From assembly GCF_001879715.1 (NCBI RefSeq), contig NZ_MNBW01000003.1, forward strand, positions 62,001-126,000: a stretch of DNA of 64,000 bases. Reading direction: 5' to 3'. Shown here one piece after another: positions 8,211 through 18,088 of this stretch; within the stretch, counting starts at the first letter, position 1, and each line of letters begins with the position of its first letter. This DNA is from Nioella nitratireducens. GTDB taxonomy: Bacteria; Pseudomonadota; Alphaproteobacteria; Rhodobacterales; Rhodobacteraceae. Below the pieces are notes generated by a model, which did not search any database, was not told the DNA's origin, and saw only the letters and a program-made list of their open reading frames with translations. The translations under genes and the position numbers were made by a program.

Positions 8211-10153
8211 GCCCGAATCCGCCCTGTGGTGGCGCGGGGGTCGATCGGCAAGAGGTCCATGGTGTCATGCCGCTCTTCCGCGTCGCGCCGGGCGCTGGCG
8301 GGATAGGCCGAAAGCGGGGGCACATCGCCATACATCGCGCGTAACAGCAGGTCGCGGGCAATCGGGGCGGCCACGGCCGAGCCGCCGCCGCCGTGTTCCA
8401 CCACAACGCTGACGGCATAGCGCGGCGCATCGGCCGGGGCGTAGCCGACAAACAGCGCGTGGTCGCGGCGATTCCAAGGCAGGTCGTCGTTGCTGGTCAC
8501 GCCGTCGGCCCGTTCGGTGGCGGTGATGTTGCGGACCTGACTGGTGCCGGTCTTGCCGGCGATCTCGTAGCCTTCCGCGACGACGCGGGCGCGAAACGCG
8601 GTGCCACGGCGATAGTTGGACACCGACCACATGCCTTCGCGGATCACGTGGAGATGGTCCCGCGCGACCCCCAGATCGTCGGTCGGGCTGAGGCGTTGAT
8701 CGACGCCGTTGATCGAGCGCACGATTTGCGGCACCACCGGCACGCCGCTGGCGATGCGGCTGGTCATCAGGGCCAGTTGCAACGGCGAGTTCAGCACAAA
8801 GCCCTGGCCGATTGAGGCGTTGAGCGTGTCGCCCACCACCCAGTCGGCCCCCCGGTTGGCCCGTTTCCACGCCCGGTCGGGGATCAGCCCTTCGGCCACG
8901 CCGGACAGCGGCAGGTCGGGCCGAATGCCAAGGCCGAAGCGCCGCGCCATGGCTGCAATCGCCTCGATCCCCACCTGCTGTGCCAGTTCGTAATAGAACA
9001 CGTCGCAGGACTGGGTCAGGGAATCCACCATGTTCATCCGGCCATGGCCGCCACGCCGCCAGCAATGGAACCGTCGGGTGCCCAGCTCGATATAGCCGCG
9101 GCAGGTGATGGTGTCTTCCGGCGTGATCACCCCGGCTTCCAGCCCCGCGAGGGCCGTCATCATCTTGAAGGTAGAGCCGGGCGGATACAGGCCCTGCACC
9201 GTCTTGCTGGCCAGCGGGCGGTAGGGGTCTTCGGTCAGGCGGCTGTAATCGGCGACGGAAATACCGCGCACGAAAAGATTGGGATCGAAGGCCGGGGCCG
9301 AGGCCAGGGCCAGGATCTCGCCGGTCTGGGTGTCCATGACCACGCCCGCCGCGCTTTCCCCGGCCAATCGCGCCTGAGCGTAGTTCTGCAACCCGGTGTC
9401 GATGGTCAACTGGATGTCGTCACCCGAGGTCGGCGCCGTGCGATCGAGTTCCCGCATCACGCGGCCGGAAGCGTTCACTTCCACGCGGCGGCTGCCCGTC
9501 TCGCCGCGCAGGTTCTGTTCCAGCCGTGCTTCAACGGAATAGCGGCCAACCTGAAAATCGGGGATTTGCAGAACAGGGTCCGTGTCCCCGGTGGACTCGA
9601 GGTAGTAATCCGAGACCGGGCCGACATAGCCCACCACATGCGCGAAATCGGCGCCGAGTGGATAGACGCGCGACAGGCCCACTTCCGGCGTAATTCCGGG
9701 CAACGCGGGGGCGTTCACGGCAACAGAAGAGAACTCTTCCCACGTCAGGCGGTCCGCGATCGTCACCGGCACGAAGGGGGCGCGGGCCATCATCTCGTCC
9801 CGAGCGCGGGCAAGGCGGTCCATGTCGATATTGACGATCCGGCTGAGCCGGTCGAGCACCGCGTCCACGTCATCGGCGTTCTCGCGCACCATGACCACGG
9901 TGTAGTTCTGTTCGTTTTCCGCCAGAATCCGCCCGTAGCGGTCGTAGATCAGGCCGCGCGCCGGGGGCAGAAGCTGGATGTTGATCCGGTTTTCTTCGGC
10001 CAGCAGGCGGAAATCGCTGGCCCGGTCGACCTGAAGATAGCGCATCCGCGCGGCAAGGATGCCGCCGGTCGCCAGCATCAGCCCGCCAAAGATCATCGAC
10101 CGCCGCGAAATCTTGCGGGCGCTTTCCTCGGTTTCCTTTTGCGAGCGTTTCAT
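8207..10153 (-). CDS. mrdA: penicillin-binding protein 2 (peptidoglycan DD-transpeptidase)
   Basis: Class B PBP of the elongasome, 648 residues. An N-terminal anchor helix (about 20-38) precedes the dimerisation/pedestal region. The transpeptidase domain has the active-site SxxK (Ser327, in PPGSTFK), SCD as the SxN/SxD motif, and KTG (Lys534, in AGKTGTSQ). It is coupled to mreD upstream and rodA downstream through ATGA overlaps at both ends. Confidence 0.95.
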   Translation of the reverse strand: MKRSQKETEESARKISRRSMIFGGLMLATGGILAARMRYLQVDRASDFRLLAEENRINIQLLPPARGLIYDRYGRILAENEQNYTVVMVRENADDVDAVLDRLSRIVNIDMDRLARARDEMMARAPFVPVTIADRLTWEEFSSVAVNAPALPGITPEVGLSRVYPLGADFAHVVGYVGPVSDYYLESTGDTDPVLQIPDFQVGRYSVEARLEQNLRGETGSRRVEVNASGRVMRELDRTAPTSGDDIQLTIDTGLQNYAQARLAGESAAGVVMDTQTGEILALASAPAFDPNLFVRGISVADYSRLTEDPYRPLASKTVQGLYPPGSTFKMMTALAGLEAGVITPEDTITCRGYIELGTRRFHCWRRGGHGRMNMVDSLTQSCDVFYYELAQQVGIEAIAAMARRFGLGIRPDLPLSGVAEGLIPDRAWKRANRGADWVVGDTLNASIGQGFVLNSPLQLALMTSRIASGVPVVPQIVRSINGVDQRLSPTDDLGVARDHLHVIREGMWSVSNYRRGTAFRARVVAEGYEIAGKTGTSQVRNITATERADGVTSNDDLPWNRRDHALFVGYAPADAPRYAVSVVVEHGGGGSAVAAPIARDLLLRAMYGDVPPLSAYPASARRDAEERHDTMDLLPIDPRATTGRIRA

Positions 10154-10683
10154 GGTCTGCCGGGCTCCAGCTCTGCCGCGGGCAATCTATCCATTCCGAG
10201 CAGGAATTTCGAGAATAACACGATGACGGGGTAGATCACGATCGTGGCAAGCCCTTCCATCAGGGTCAGGCCAAGGCTGGGTTGCTGTGCCGCCAGAACC
10301 CACAGAACCACCCGTTCGCCGAGGATCATCGCCAGCACGACCCCCGCGATCACCCCCCATTCCACGAGGAAGGGAATTTCGGTCAGGCCAGAGCGGCGAT
10401 TGCGCAGGAATTCCAATGCCGCCAGCGCCAGCGCGGTCCAGAGGCCGGGCGCGCGCTGCAACAGGAAATCGGCTAGAAGGAACAGGACCAGCACTGCCCA
10501 GATCGGGACGGTCGCAGGTTGGCGCAAGCTCCATGCAAGGGTCACGCACAAGATCAGGTCGGGCCCCGGCAGGCCGGGGGTGCCTGTGTCGAGCGGAAGG
10601 ATCCGGTAAAGGATCACCGAGATCCCGAACAGCAGGTAGATAACCCGATAGGTCCATATCCGTGTGCGGGCGCGATCAGCCAT
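10150..10683 (-). CDS. mreD: rod shape-determining protein MreD
   Basis: Small integral membrane protein of the elongasome; 177 residues from ATG 10683, with about five hydrophobic helices and little sequence conservation, as usual for MreD. The chosen ATG overlaps the mreC end by 8 bases (ATGGCTGA); a start further upstream would lie deep in mreC. The stop overlaps the mrdA start as ATGA. Identification rests on position between mreC and mrdA and on the hydrophobic profile. Confidence 0.85.
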   Translation of the reverse strand: MADRARTRIWTYRVIYLLFGISVILYRILPLDTGTPGLPGPDLILCVTLAWSLRQPATVPIWAVLVLFLLADFLLQRAPGLWTALALAALEFLRNRRSGLTEIPFLVEWGVIAGVVLAMILGERVVLWVLAAQQPSLGLTLMEGLATIVIYPVIVLFSKFLLGMDRLPAAELEPGRP

Positions 10684-11608
10684 CGGCGGCCTCGGTCCCC
10701 TCCACCGGATCACCGGGGGCGACTGGCGGGTCGGTCTGGGTGGGCAGGGGCCACGGCGGCCCGATCAGCCCGCCGGGGTCGGACAGGGCCGTGCCCGGAT
10801 GGCTGCGCATCACGCGCAAGAAGTTGAGACGCGAGAAATCGGCGGCGGGCCGGGTGCGCAGGCGGTCGTCGCGCCCTACCACGACATGACCCACCAACAG
10901 GCCCGGCGGGAACACGCCGCCATCGCCGGATGTCAACACACGGTCGCCGGGCGCAATGTCTTCGGGGGCTTCCAGGAACTCCAGCAGCGGCAGGCCGGTG
11001 TTGTCGCCCATCAGCAAGGCTTGCTGCCCCGACGGGGTGACGGTGACCGGGATGCGGCTGGCGGCGTCGGACAAGAGGATCACCCGGCTGGTGTTTTCAC
11101 CAACGCCCGAAATCCGACCCACCAGCCCCAATCCGTCCATCGTGGCCCACCCGTCGATGATACCATCGCGGGCCCCCACGTTGATCAGCACCGACCGCCG
11201 AAAGGGCGAGCCGCTATCGGCCATCACCAGCCCGGTGACATAGGTCAGTTCGGGGTCGAGTTGCACGCGATTGAGATCGAGAAGCCGGGCGTTTTCCTGT
11301 TCCAGTTGCAACGCGGCTTCGCGCCAAGACCGCATCTGCTGCAATTCGCGGCGCAATTCCTGATTTTGCTGGTGCAGTCGGGAATAGGACTGGAAATCGT
11401 CCACCATCCGACCGAGCGCTGTGACCGGGGCCATGGCCCAATCGAGGTTTGGCACGATCTGGTCGGTGATCGCGCTGCGCAGCCGTTCGACCCGCGGGTT
11501 GTCGATGCGCCAGACCAGAACCAAGGCCGCAAGGCACAAGAACAGGATCGTCAACAGCAGGCGCCGGACGGGGCGGATATGGCTGCTATCGGCGCGTTCT
11601 CTGGCCAT
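10676..11608 (-). CDS. mreC: rod shape-determining protein MreC
   Basis: Periplasmic scaffold of the elongasome, 310 residues. One N-terminal membrane helix (about 17-37), then a coiled coil (about 70-110, rich in Gln/Glu/Leu, with QELRRELQQMRSW) and the beta domain with VLLSDAASRIPV and GLLVGHVVV. The C terminus is Pro-rich and acidic. It starts 39 bases after the mreB stop. Confidence 0.93.
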   Translation of the reverse strand: MARERADSSHIRPVRRLLLTILFLCLAALVLVWRIDNPRVERLRSAITDQIVPNLDWAMAPVTALGRMVDDFQSYSRLHQQNQELRRELQQMRSWREAALQLEQENARLLDLNRVQLDPELTYVTGLVMADSGSPFRRSVLINVGARDGIIDGWATMDGLGLVGRISGVGENTSRVILLSDAASRIPVTVTPSGQQALLMGDNTGLPLLEFLEAPEDIAPGDRVLTSGDGGVFPPGLLVGHVVVGRDDRLRTRPAADFSRLNFLRVMRSHPGTALSDPGGLIGPPWPLPTQTDPPVAPGDPVEGTEAADG

Positions 11609-11647
11609 GGGGTCCTTTTGCCCTTGCCGTCGCCGTCGCGCGGCGGA

Positions 11648-12748
<1,101 letters not shown>

Positions 12749-12777
12749 TCAGCCATGGCTGCTCGGCGACCGCATCG

Positions 12778-12807
12778 CATATAGTCAGGGCCGGTGCGGC
12801 AGGTAAA
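12778..12807 (-). promoter_or_regulatory. candidate promoter of the mre operon
   Basis: On the minus strand TTTACC (12807-12802) and TATATG (12783-12778) are 18 bases apart, about 90 bases upstream of mreB. The spacer 12689-12979 separates mreB from a divergent acyltransferase gene. Apart from this candidate it holds no gene or clear repeat. Confidence 0.4.
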
Positions 12808-12979
12808 GCCTTGCGACGCAGGAAATCAGCGCAAATCCGCTTGTTCCAACTGCGGGAAATCGGCGCGGCCTGCCCCGACATTGCCCTTTTCCGGCGATGG
12901 AATAGACCAGTTCGGGCCTTACCAAACGCAGGAACAGACCAAAAGTCAGCGGACGCGACCCCATTTTGAGAGTGCAGGA

Positions 12980-13957
12980 ATGAGTTTGGCAGACATGGCC
13001 CCGGTTTCCCGGAGCACGACCCGCTATGGCGGCATCGACCTTGCGCGGCTCTTGCTGGCGGTGTTCGTGGTGCTGGCTCATTGCGCCGCGTTTCAGGCGA
13101 TCAGCCCCGAGGCGCATTTCTTCGCCAACAATGGCTTTGCCCGCATCATCGTGCCGTTCTTCCTGATGACCACAGGGTATTTCTACGACAGCCAGATGAA
13201 GCGCGGCTTGGGCCCGTGGTTGTGGCGGGTGGGTCGGGTCTATTTGGCATGGACCCTGATCTTCCTGCCGTTCATCCTGTTCTATCAGGAACGCACGGTC
13301 TTTCGGCTGGTGATGACCCTTGGTTTCGGGTTCTTTCACCTGTGGTATCTTGCGGCGCTGCTTGGGGGGATGGTGGTGCTGTATTGGGCGCGTGACTTGC
13401 GCAACCAGACGCTTTTGATCTTGGCAGCGGGGCTGTTCCTGATCGGCGGCGCGATACAATACGCCGAAAACGAATGGCTCGATTTCGGGGCGTTCCGCAA
13501 TCACTACGATCTTTTGGTGCTGACGCGGAATTTCCTGTTCTACGGCTTTCCCTATCTCGCCCTCGGGCTTTTGATCCGGCGCACCGCGTTCCTGCAATCG
13601 CTGTCCGCACCGGCGCGCGTGCTGTTGATGCTGGGGGCGTTGTTCCTGCTGGTTGCCGAAACATGGGCAGAGATGATCAGTTTCCCGCCCGACGGGTTCT
13701 ACGACCTGACCGTCTCGGCCTTTGTCCTGACCCCGGTGCTGTTTGTTCTGGTGCGGGACATGCCCTTGGAAATCCCCGGATTCGATCCACGGCGGTTGTC
13801 GATGATCATCTATCTCAGCCACCCGCTTTACCTGATCCCCCTGCGGGAATTCGTGACGCCCGATCCGGTTCCCCTGTCTTTGATGACGATGACGCTTACT
13901 CTGGCGGCGGTGCCGATCTGGCTGTGGCTGGCGCGGCGGGTGCCAATCCTGCCCTGA
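12980..13957 (+). CDS. acyltransferase 3 family membrane protein
   Basis: About 325 residues, ten predicted membrane helices, of the PF01757 family (WecH/OafA type) that transfers acyl groups to surface glycans or other acceptors. It starts YGGIDLARLLLAVFVVLAHC, where the R and H of the first helices match the family. Later helices include the FFHLWYLAALLGG segment typical of this family. The ATG at 12980 is preceded by GCAGGA; the frame is open upstream without membrane character. It stands alone, divergent from mreB and convergent with leuA. The acceptor is unknown; capsule decoration is only a guess. Confidence 0.75.
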   Translation: MSLADMAPVSRSTTRYGGIDLARLLLAVFVVLAHCAAFQAISPEAHFFANNGFARIIVPFFLMTTGYFYDSQMKRGLGPWLWRVGRVYLAWTLIFLPFILFYQERTVFRLVMTLGFGFFHLWYLAALLGGMVVLYWARDLRNQTLLILAAGLFLIGGAIQYAENEWLDFGAFRNHYDLLVLTRNFLFYGFPYLALGLLIRRTAFLQSLSAPARVLLMLGALFLLVAETWAEMISFPPDGFYDLTVSAFVLTPVLFVLVRDMPLEIPGFDPRRLSMIIYLSHPLYLIPLREFVTPDPVPLSLMTMTLTLAAVPIWLWLARRVPILP

Positions 13958-13993
13958 CTCTTCGGGGGCCCTGGCGTGTCGCCGAAACGGCAA

Positions 13994-14017
13994 CGGCCGC
14001 CCGGCAAGGGGCGACCG
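13994..14017 (-). terminator. hairpin downstream of leuA
   Basis: Imperfect stem CGGCCGCCC / GGGCGACCG (one mismatch) with a short loop between the convergent acyltransferase and leuA genes. On the minus strand it is followed by TTGCCGTTTC, a weak T tract, so it may terminate leuA. Confidence 0.4.
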
Positions 14018-14045
14018 TCTGAAAACGTGGTCAAGCGGGACGTGG

Positions 14046-15617
14046 TCAGCCCATGTCCTTGTAGGAGACTTCCCGCCTGTCGGTGCCCGCGCCCAGTTTT
14101 TCACGCCGCACGATCAGGCGGTTGAGCGCATTCACATAGGCTTTTACGCTGGCCACGACCGTATCGGTGTCGGCGGATTGGCCTGTCGCGATCTTGCCGT
14201 CTTCCTCGATTCGCACGGTCACGGTGGCTTGCGCATCCATGCCTTCGGTCACGGCGCTGACCTGATAGAGCTGCAACGCCGCCTCGTTCGGATAAAGCGC
14301 CTTCACCGCGTTGAAGGCCGCGTCAACGGGGCCGTCACCTTGCGCGGTGGCCTGTTTGTCGGCGTCGCCGACCCGCAGGGTGATATCAGCGGATTGCGGC
14401 GCTTCGGTGCCACAGATCACGCGCAGGAATTTCAGCTCCAGGTGATCTTCGGTGCCCGCGGCGGCGGCATCGGTCACCAGCGCGATCAGGTCGTCGTCGA
14501 AGACCTCTTTCTTGCGGTCGGCCAGCGCCTTGAACCGCACGAACAGGTCATTGAGCTGGTTGTCGATCATGTCGAAGCCCAGATCCTTGAGCTTTGCACG
14601 CAGCGCGGCCCGGCCCGAATGCTTGCCCAAGGGCAGCGAAGTGCCAGCAAGGCCCACATCCTCTGGCCGCATGATCTCGAACGTATCGGCCGATTTCAGC
14701 ATGCCGTCCTGATGGATGCCGCTTTCATGGGCAAAGGCGTTCTTGCCGACGATGGCCTTGTTGGGCTGGACGGCAAAGCCCGAGACGGTGCTGACCCGGC
14801 GCGAGATATGCATGATCTTGCGGGTGTCGATTTGGGTGTGCCACGGCATGATGTCGTTGCGCACTTTCAGGGCCATCACGACCTCTTCCAGCGCGGTGTT
14901 GCCGGCGCGTTCACCAAGGCCGTTGATGGTGCATTCGATCTGCCGAGCGCCGCCCGCCACCGCCGCCAGAGCGTTCGCCGTCGCCATGCCGAGGTCATTG
15001 TGGCAATGGGTGGCAAAGATCACGTCATCGGCGCCGGGCACCTCGTTGATCAGGCGACGGATCAGGTCGGCGGATTCCACCGGTGCGGTGTATCCAACGG
15101 TGTCGGGGATATTGATGGTGTTGGCACCGGCCTTGATGGCGATTTCCACGACGCGGCGCAGGTAGTCCCACTCGGTCCGCGTGGCATCCATCGGCGACCA
15201 CTGCACGTTGTCGCAGAGATTGCGGGCATGGGTCACCGTTTCGTGGATACGGTCAGCCATTTCGTCCATGGTCAGGTTCGGAATGGCGCGGTGCTGCGGC
15301 GAGGTGCCGATAAAGGTGTGGATGCGCGGGGAAACGGCGTGTTTCACGGCCTCCCAGCAGCGGTCGATGTCCTTGGGGTTGGCGCGGGCGAGGCCGCAGA
15401 TCGTGGCGGTTCTGGCCAGCTTGGCAATCTCGGAGACGGCGTTGAAATCGCCTTCGGACGCGATCGGAAAGCCGGCCTCGATGATATCGACGCCCATCTC
15501 GTCGAGCAGGGCGGCAATCTCCAGCTTTTCGGCATGGCTCATGGTTGCGCCGGGGCTTTGCTCGCCATCGCGCAGCGTGGTGTCGAAGATCAGTACGCGA
15601 TCTTTGTCAATCGTCAT
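14046..15617 (-). CDS. leuA: 2-isopropylmalate synthase
   Basis: First committed enzyme of leucine biosynthesis, condensing acetyl-CoA with 2-oxoisovalerate; 523 residues. The catalytic HMGL-like domain starts FDTTLRDGEQSPG, with the metal-binding HCHNDLGMA. The C-terminal part (about 390-510) is the LeuA allosteric domain that binds leucine. The ATG lies 40 bases after the attenuator described at 15658-15707, so it is probably controlled both by leucine feedback and by ribosome-mediated attenuation. The upstream start region is MTIDKDRVLIF. Confidence 0.97.
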   Translation of the reverse strand: MTIDKDRVLIFDTTLRDGEQSPGATMSHAEKLEIAALLDEMGVDIIEAGFPIASEGDFNAVSEIAKLARTATICGLARANPKDIDRCWEAVKHAVSPRIHTFIGTSPQHRAIPNLTMDEMADRIHETVTHARNLCDNVQWSPMDATRTEWDYLRRVVEIAIKAGANTINIPDTVGYTAPVESADLIRRLINEVPGADDVIFATHCHNDLGMATANALAAVAGGARQIECTINGLGERAGNTALEEVVMALKVRNDIMPWHTQIDTRKIMHISRRVSTVSGFAVQPNKAIVGKNAFAHESGIHQDGMLKSADTFEIMRPEDVGLAGTSLPLGKHSGRAALRAKLKDLGFDMIDNQLNDLFVRFKALADRKKEVFDDDLIALVTDAAAAGTEDHLELKFLRVICGTEAPQSADITLRVGDADKQATAQGDGPVDAAFNAVKALYPNEAALQLYQVSAVTEGMDAQATVTVRIEEDGKIATGQSADTDTVVASVKAYVNALNRLIVRREKLGAGTDRREVSYKDMG

Positions 15618-15657
15618 GATTTTGGTCCTTGGTCTTAGCCAGTTATTCGTGCGTTAA

Positions 15658-15707
15658 CTTTCGGCGCTGGTTCCCCCCTGAGCGGTCGCGCCGAAAGGCA
15701 CGCTCAG
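15658..15707 (-). promoter_or_regulatory. leuA attenuator: two mutually exclusive stems
   Basis: In minus-strand order the segments are A CTGAGCG (15707-15701), B CTTTCGGCGC (15697-15688), A' CGCTCAG (15685-15679) and B' GCGCCGAAAG (15667-15658). A pairs perfectly with A' (7 bp) and B with B' (10 bp), but the two stems interleave, so only one can form as a plain hairpin. A contains the leader-peptide stop codon. No strong T tract follows B', so the mechanism could be termination with a weak tail or control of leuA translation. Confidence 0.65.
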
Positions 15708-15790
15708 AGGCGGCTAAGGAGAAGAAGAGCGCACAGGTCCGGTCCGCCGGTCGGGGCGGTCAGGGTCACGATATGGCTGTGCGTCGTCAT
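15704..15790 (-). CDS. leuL: leu operon leader peptide
   Basis: 28-codon frame, ATG 15790 to TGA 15704. It encodes MTTHSHIVTLTAP, then TGGPDLCALLLLSRL. Four consecutive leucine codons (CTT CTT CTC CTT) lie near its end, and 7 of 28 residues are Leu. It sits 87 bases upstream of leuA on the same strand, and its stop codon lies in the first arm of the attenuator. Seven bases before the ATG is TAATAT (15803-15798), with TTTTCA 16 bases further (15825-15820). The transcript would then begin at or next to the ATG, that is, be leaderless, as known for trpL of Sinorhizobium meliloti. Role inferred: sensing of charged tRNA-Leu. Confidence 0.8.
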   Translation of the reverse strand: MTTHSHIVTLTAPTGGPDLCALLLLSRL

Positions 15791-15889
15791 GGTGGGCATA
15801 TTACGCGTGGGCGCAGGGATGAAAACCCCTTTTTTCGTCCTGCGGGAATCGGATTTGACCCTTGGCCGGGGCGGATTAGTTGCTGTCGC

Positions 15890-16561
15890 ATGACACGGGA
15901 AAAATCACTTATCATTGGGGCGTCGGGCGGGATCGGGTCGGCCTTGGACGATGCGCTGGCGACACGCGGCGATGCGGTCACGCGGATGTCGCGCAGCGCC
16001 GACGGGCTGGATGTGACGGATGAAGCGAGCGTGGCGCAGGCCTTGGGCGCGCTGGACGACACCTTTGACCGTATCGTCGTTGCAACCGGCGCGTTGCAAA
16101 TCGACGGGGCCGAGCCGGAAAAAACCATCCGCGCGCTGAACCCTGCCGACATGGCCGCCCAATTCGCCCTGAACGCCATCGGCCCGGCCCTGATACTGAA
16201 ACATGCCTTGCCGCTGGTGCCGCGCGACCGGCGGTCGGTGGTGGCGGTCCTGTCGGCGCGGGTTGGGTCGATCGGCGACAACAATATTGGCGGCTGGATC
16301 AGTTATCGCGCGGCCAAGGCGGCGCTGAACCAGATCGTGCGGACATCCTCCATCGAGTTGAAACGCCTGCGGAAACAGGCGATTTGCGTGTCGCTGCATC
16401 CCGGCACGGTGCAAACCAGCCTGACGGGCCCCTATCTGGGGCGTCACAGATCGGTGGCCCCGGACGAGGCCGCGCAGAACCTGCTGCGGGTGATGGACGG
16501 GGTGACGGTCGAGGAAACCGGGCACTTTTTCGACTGGGCCGGGAACGAGGTGGCCTGGTGA
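15890..16561 (+). CDS. SDR-family oxidoreductase (C-factor-like)
   Basis: Short-chain dehydrogenase of 223 residues. The cofactor motif is GASGGIGSAL, and the catalytic pair is SYRAAKAALNQ (Tyr and Lys of YxxxK). Residues after it (VSLHPGTVQTSLTGPY) resemble the C-factor/CsgA-like SDR group. ATG 15890 was chosen because the SDR fold begins there (TREKSLIIGASGG); open frame further upstream lacks similarity. It overlaps the photolyase start as GTGA, so both are coupled. The substrate cannot be told. Confidence 0.75.
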   Translation: MTREKSLIIGASGGIGSALDDALATRGDAVTRMSRSADGLDVTDEASVAQALGALDDTFDRIVVATGALQIDGAEPEKTIRALNPADMAAQFALNAIGPALILKHALPLVPRDRRSVVAVLSARVGSIGDNNIGGWISYRAAKAALNQIVRTSSIELKRLRKQAICVSLHPGTVQTSLTGPYLGRHRSVAPDEAAQNLLRVMDGVTVEETGHFFDWAGNEVAW

Positions 16562-18087
16562 CGCCGCGCCTCGTCCTCGTTCTGGGGGATCAACTGTCGC
16601 CCGGCATGGCCGCGCTGAAAGCGGCAGACAAGACGCGCGACGTGGTGGTGATGGCCGAGGTGCGGGGCGAGACCGATTACGTGCCGCACCATCCCAAGAA
16701 GATCGCGTTCCTCTTCGCGGCGATGCGAAAATTCGCAAAGCGGCTGGAGGGTGACGGCTGGCGCGTCGCCTATGCCCGGCTGGATGACCCGGAGAACGCA
16801 GGCTCTGTCGCGGGCGAATTGCTGCGCCGTGCGCAAGAGGTCGGGGCCGACGAGGTGCTGGCGACAGAGCCCGGCGAATGGCGGCTGATCCAGGCCTTGG
16901 AAGACCACCCCCTGACGGTGCGCCAATTGGAAGACGACCGGTTTATCGCGTCGCATCGGGAATTCGGGGCATGGGCCGAGGGGCGGAAAGCCCTGAGGAT
17001 GGAATATTTCTACAGACAGATGCGCCGCAAGACTGGCCTGTTGATGGGGGGCGCTCAGCCGGAAGGCGGCCAGTGGAATTTCGATCACGACAACCGCAAA
17101 GCGCCGCCCAAGGGGCTGGCGGGGCCGGTTCCGCCGAGGTTTGAGCCGGATGAAACCGTCAAGGAGGTTCTCGATCTGGTCGAGGATGCGTTCGGCAACA
17201 ATTTCGGCGACCTGCGCCCGTTCTGGTTTGCGACCGAGCCCGAGCAGGCAATCCAGGCGCTGGATCATTTCATTGAAAACGCCCTGCCATCCTTCGGCGA
17301 CTACCAGGATGCGATGGTAACGGGGCAGGATTTCCTGTTTCACGCGGTGCTGTCGGTCTACATCAATGCCGGTTTGCTTGACCCGCTGGAGGTCTGCCGC
17401 CGGGCAGAAGCCGCCTATCGCACCGGGGACGTGCCGTTGAATGCTGCCGAAGGGTTCATCCGCCAGATCATCGGCTGGCGGGAATATGTGCGCGGGGTCT
17501 ATTTCCTCGAAGGGCCGGATTACCCGACGCGCAATACTCTCGGCCACACGCGCAAGTTGCCCGCTGCGTATTGGGGCGCGGACACCCGGATGCGGTGCCT
17601 GAAGACCTGCGTCGGCGCCACCCGGCGAGAGGCCTATGCCCATCACATTCAGCGCCTGATGGTGACGGGGAATTTCGCCCTGCTGGCCGGGGTTGATCCG
17701 ACCGAAGTGCATGAGTGGTATTTGTCCGTCTACGCGGATGCCTATGAATGGGTTGAGGCCCCCAACACGGTGGGGATGAGCCAATTCGCGGATGGCGGGG
17801 TCATCGCCTCCAAGCCCTATGTCTCAAGCGGCAACTACATCGCCAAGATGTCGGACTACTGCAAGACGTGCAGCTATTCGGCCAAGGTCAAGACCGGCCC
17901 CGATGCCTGCCCGTTCAACCTGCTTTATTGGCATTTCCTGATCCGCCACAAGGACCGGTTTTCGGGCAACCCGCGCATGGCGCAGATCTACCGAACGTGG
18001 GAGCGGATGGACGCCGACAAGCGTGAGACGGTGTTGGCGGAGGCCGACGCGTTCCTCGCGCGTATGGAGGCCGGCGACCTCGTCTAG
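16558..18087 (+). CDS. FeS-containing bacterial cryptochrome/(6-4) photolyase, PhrB type
   Basis: Light-dependent DNA repair enzyme of the deoxyribodipyrimidine photolyase-related family (PF04244), 509 residues from GTG 16558. The four cluster ligands are visible: Cys351 (in KTCVGATRREAYAHHIQ), Cys435 and Cys438 (in DYCKTCSY) and Cys451 (in DACPFN). They match the [4Fe-4S] ligands of Agrobacterium PhrB in number and spacing. The FAD-binding C-terminal region includes VGMSQFADGG and the N-terminal domain starts LVLVLGDQLS. Coupled to an SDR gene upstream; its stop lies one base from the end of the convergent MORN gene. Confidence 0.88.
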   Translation: MTPRLVLVLGDQLSPGMAALKAADKTRDVVVMAEVRGETDYVPHHPKKIAFLFAAMRKFAKRLEGDGWRVAYARLDDPENAGSVAGELLRRAQEVGADEVLATEPGEWRLIQALEDHPLTVRQLEDDRFIASHREFGAWAEGRKALRMEYFYRQMRRKTGLLMGGAQPEGGQWNFDHDNRKAPPKGLAGPVPPRFEPDETVKEVLDLVEDAFGNNFGDLRPFWFATEPEQAIQALDHFIENALPSFGDYQDAMVTGQDFLFHAVLSVYINAGLLDPLEVCRRAEAAYRTGDVPLNAAEGFIRQIIGWREYVRGVYFLEGPDYPTRNTLGHTRKLPAAYWGADTRMRCLKTCVGATRREAYAHHIQRLMVTGNFALLAGVDPTEVHEWYLSVYADAYEWVEAPNTVGMSQFADGGVIASKPYVSSGNYIAKMSDYCKTCSYSAKVKTGPDACPFNLLYWHFLIRHKDRFSGNPRMAQIYRTWERMDADKRETVLAEADAFLARMEAGDLV

Positions 18088-18088
18088 G

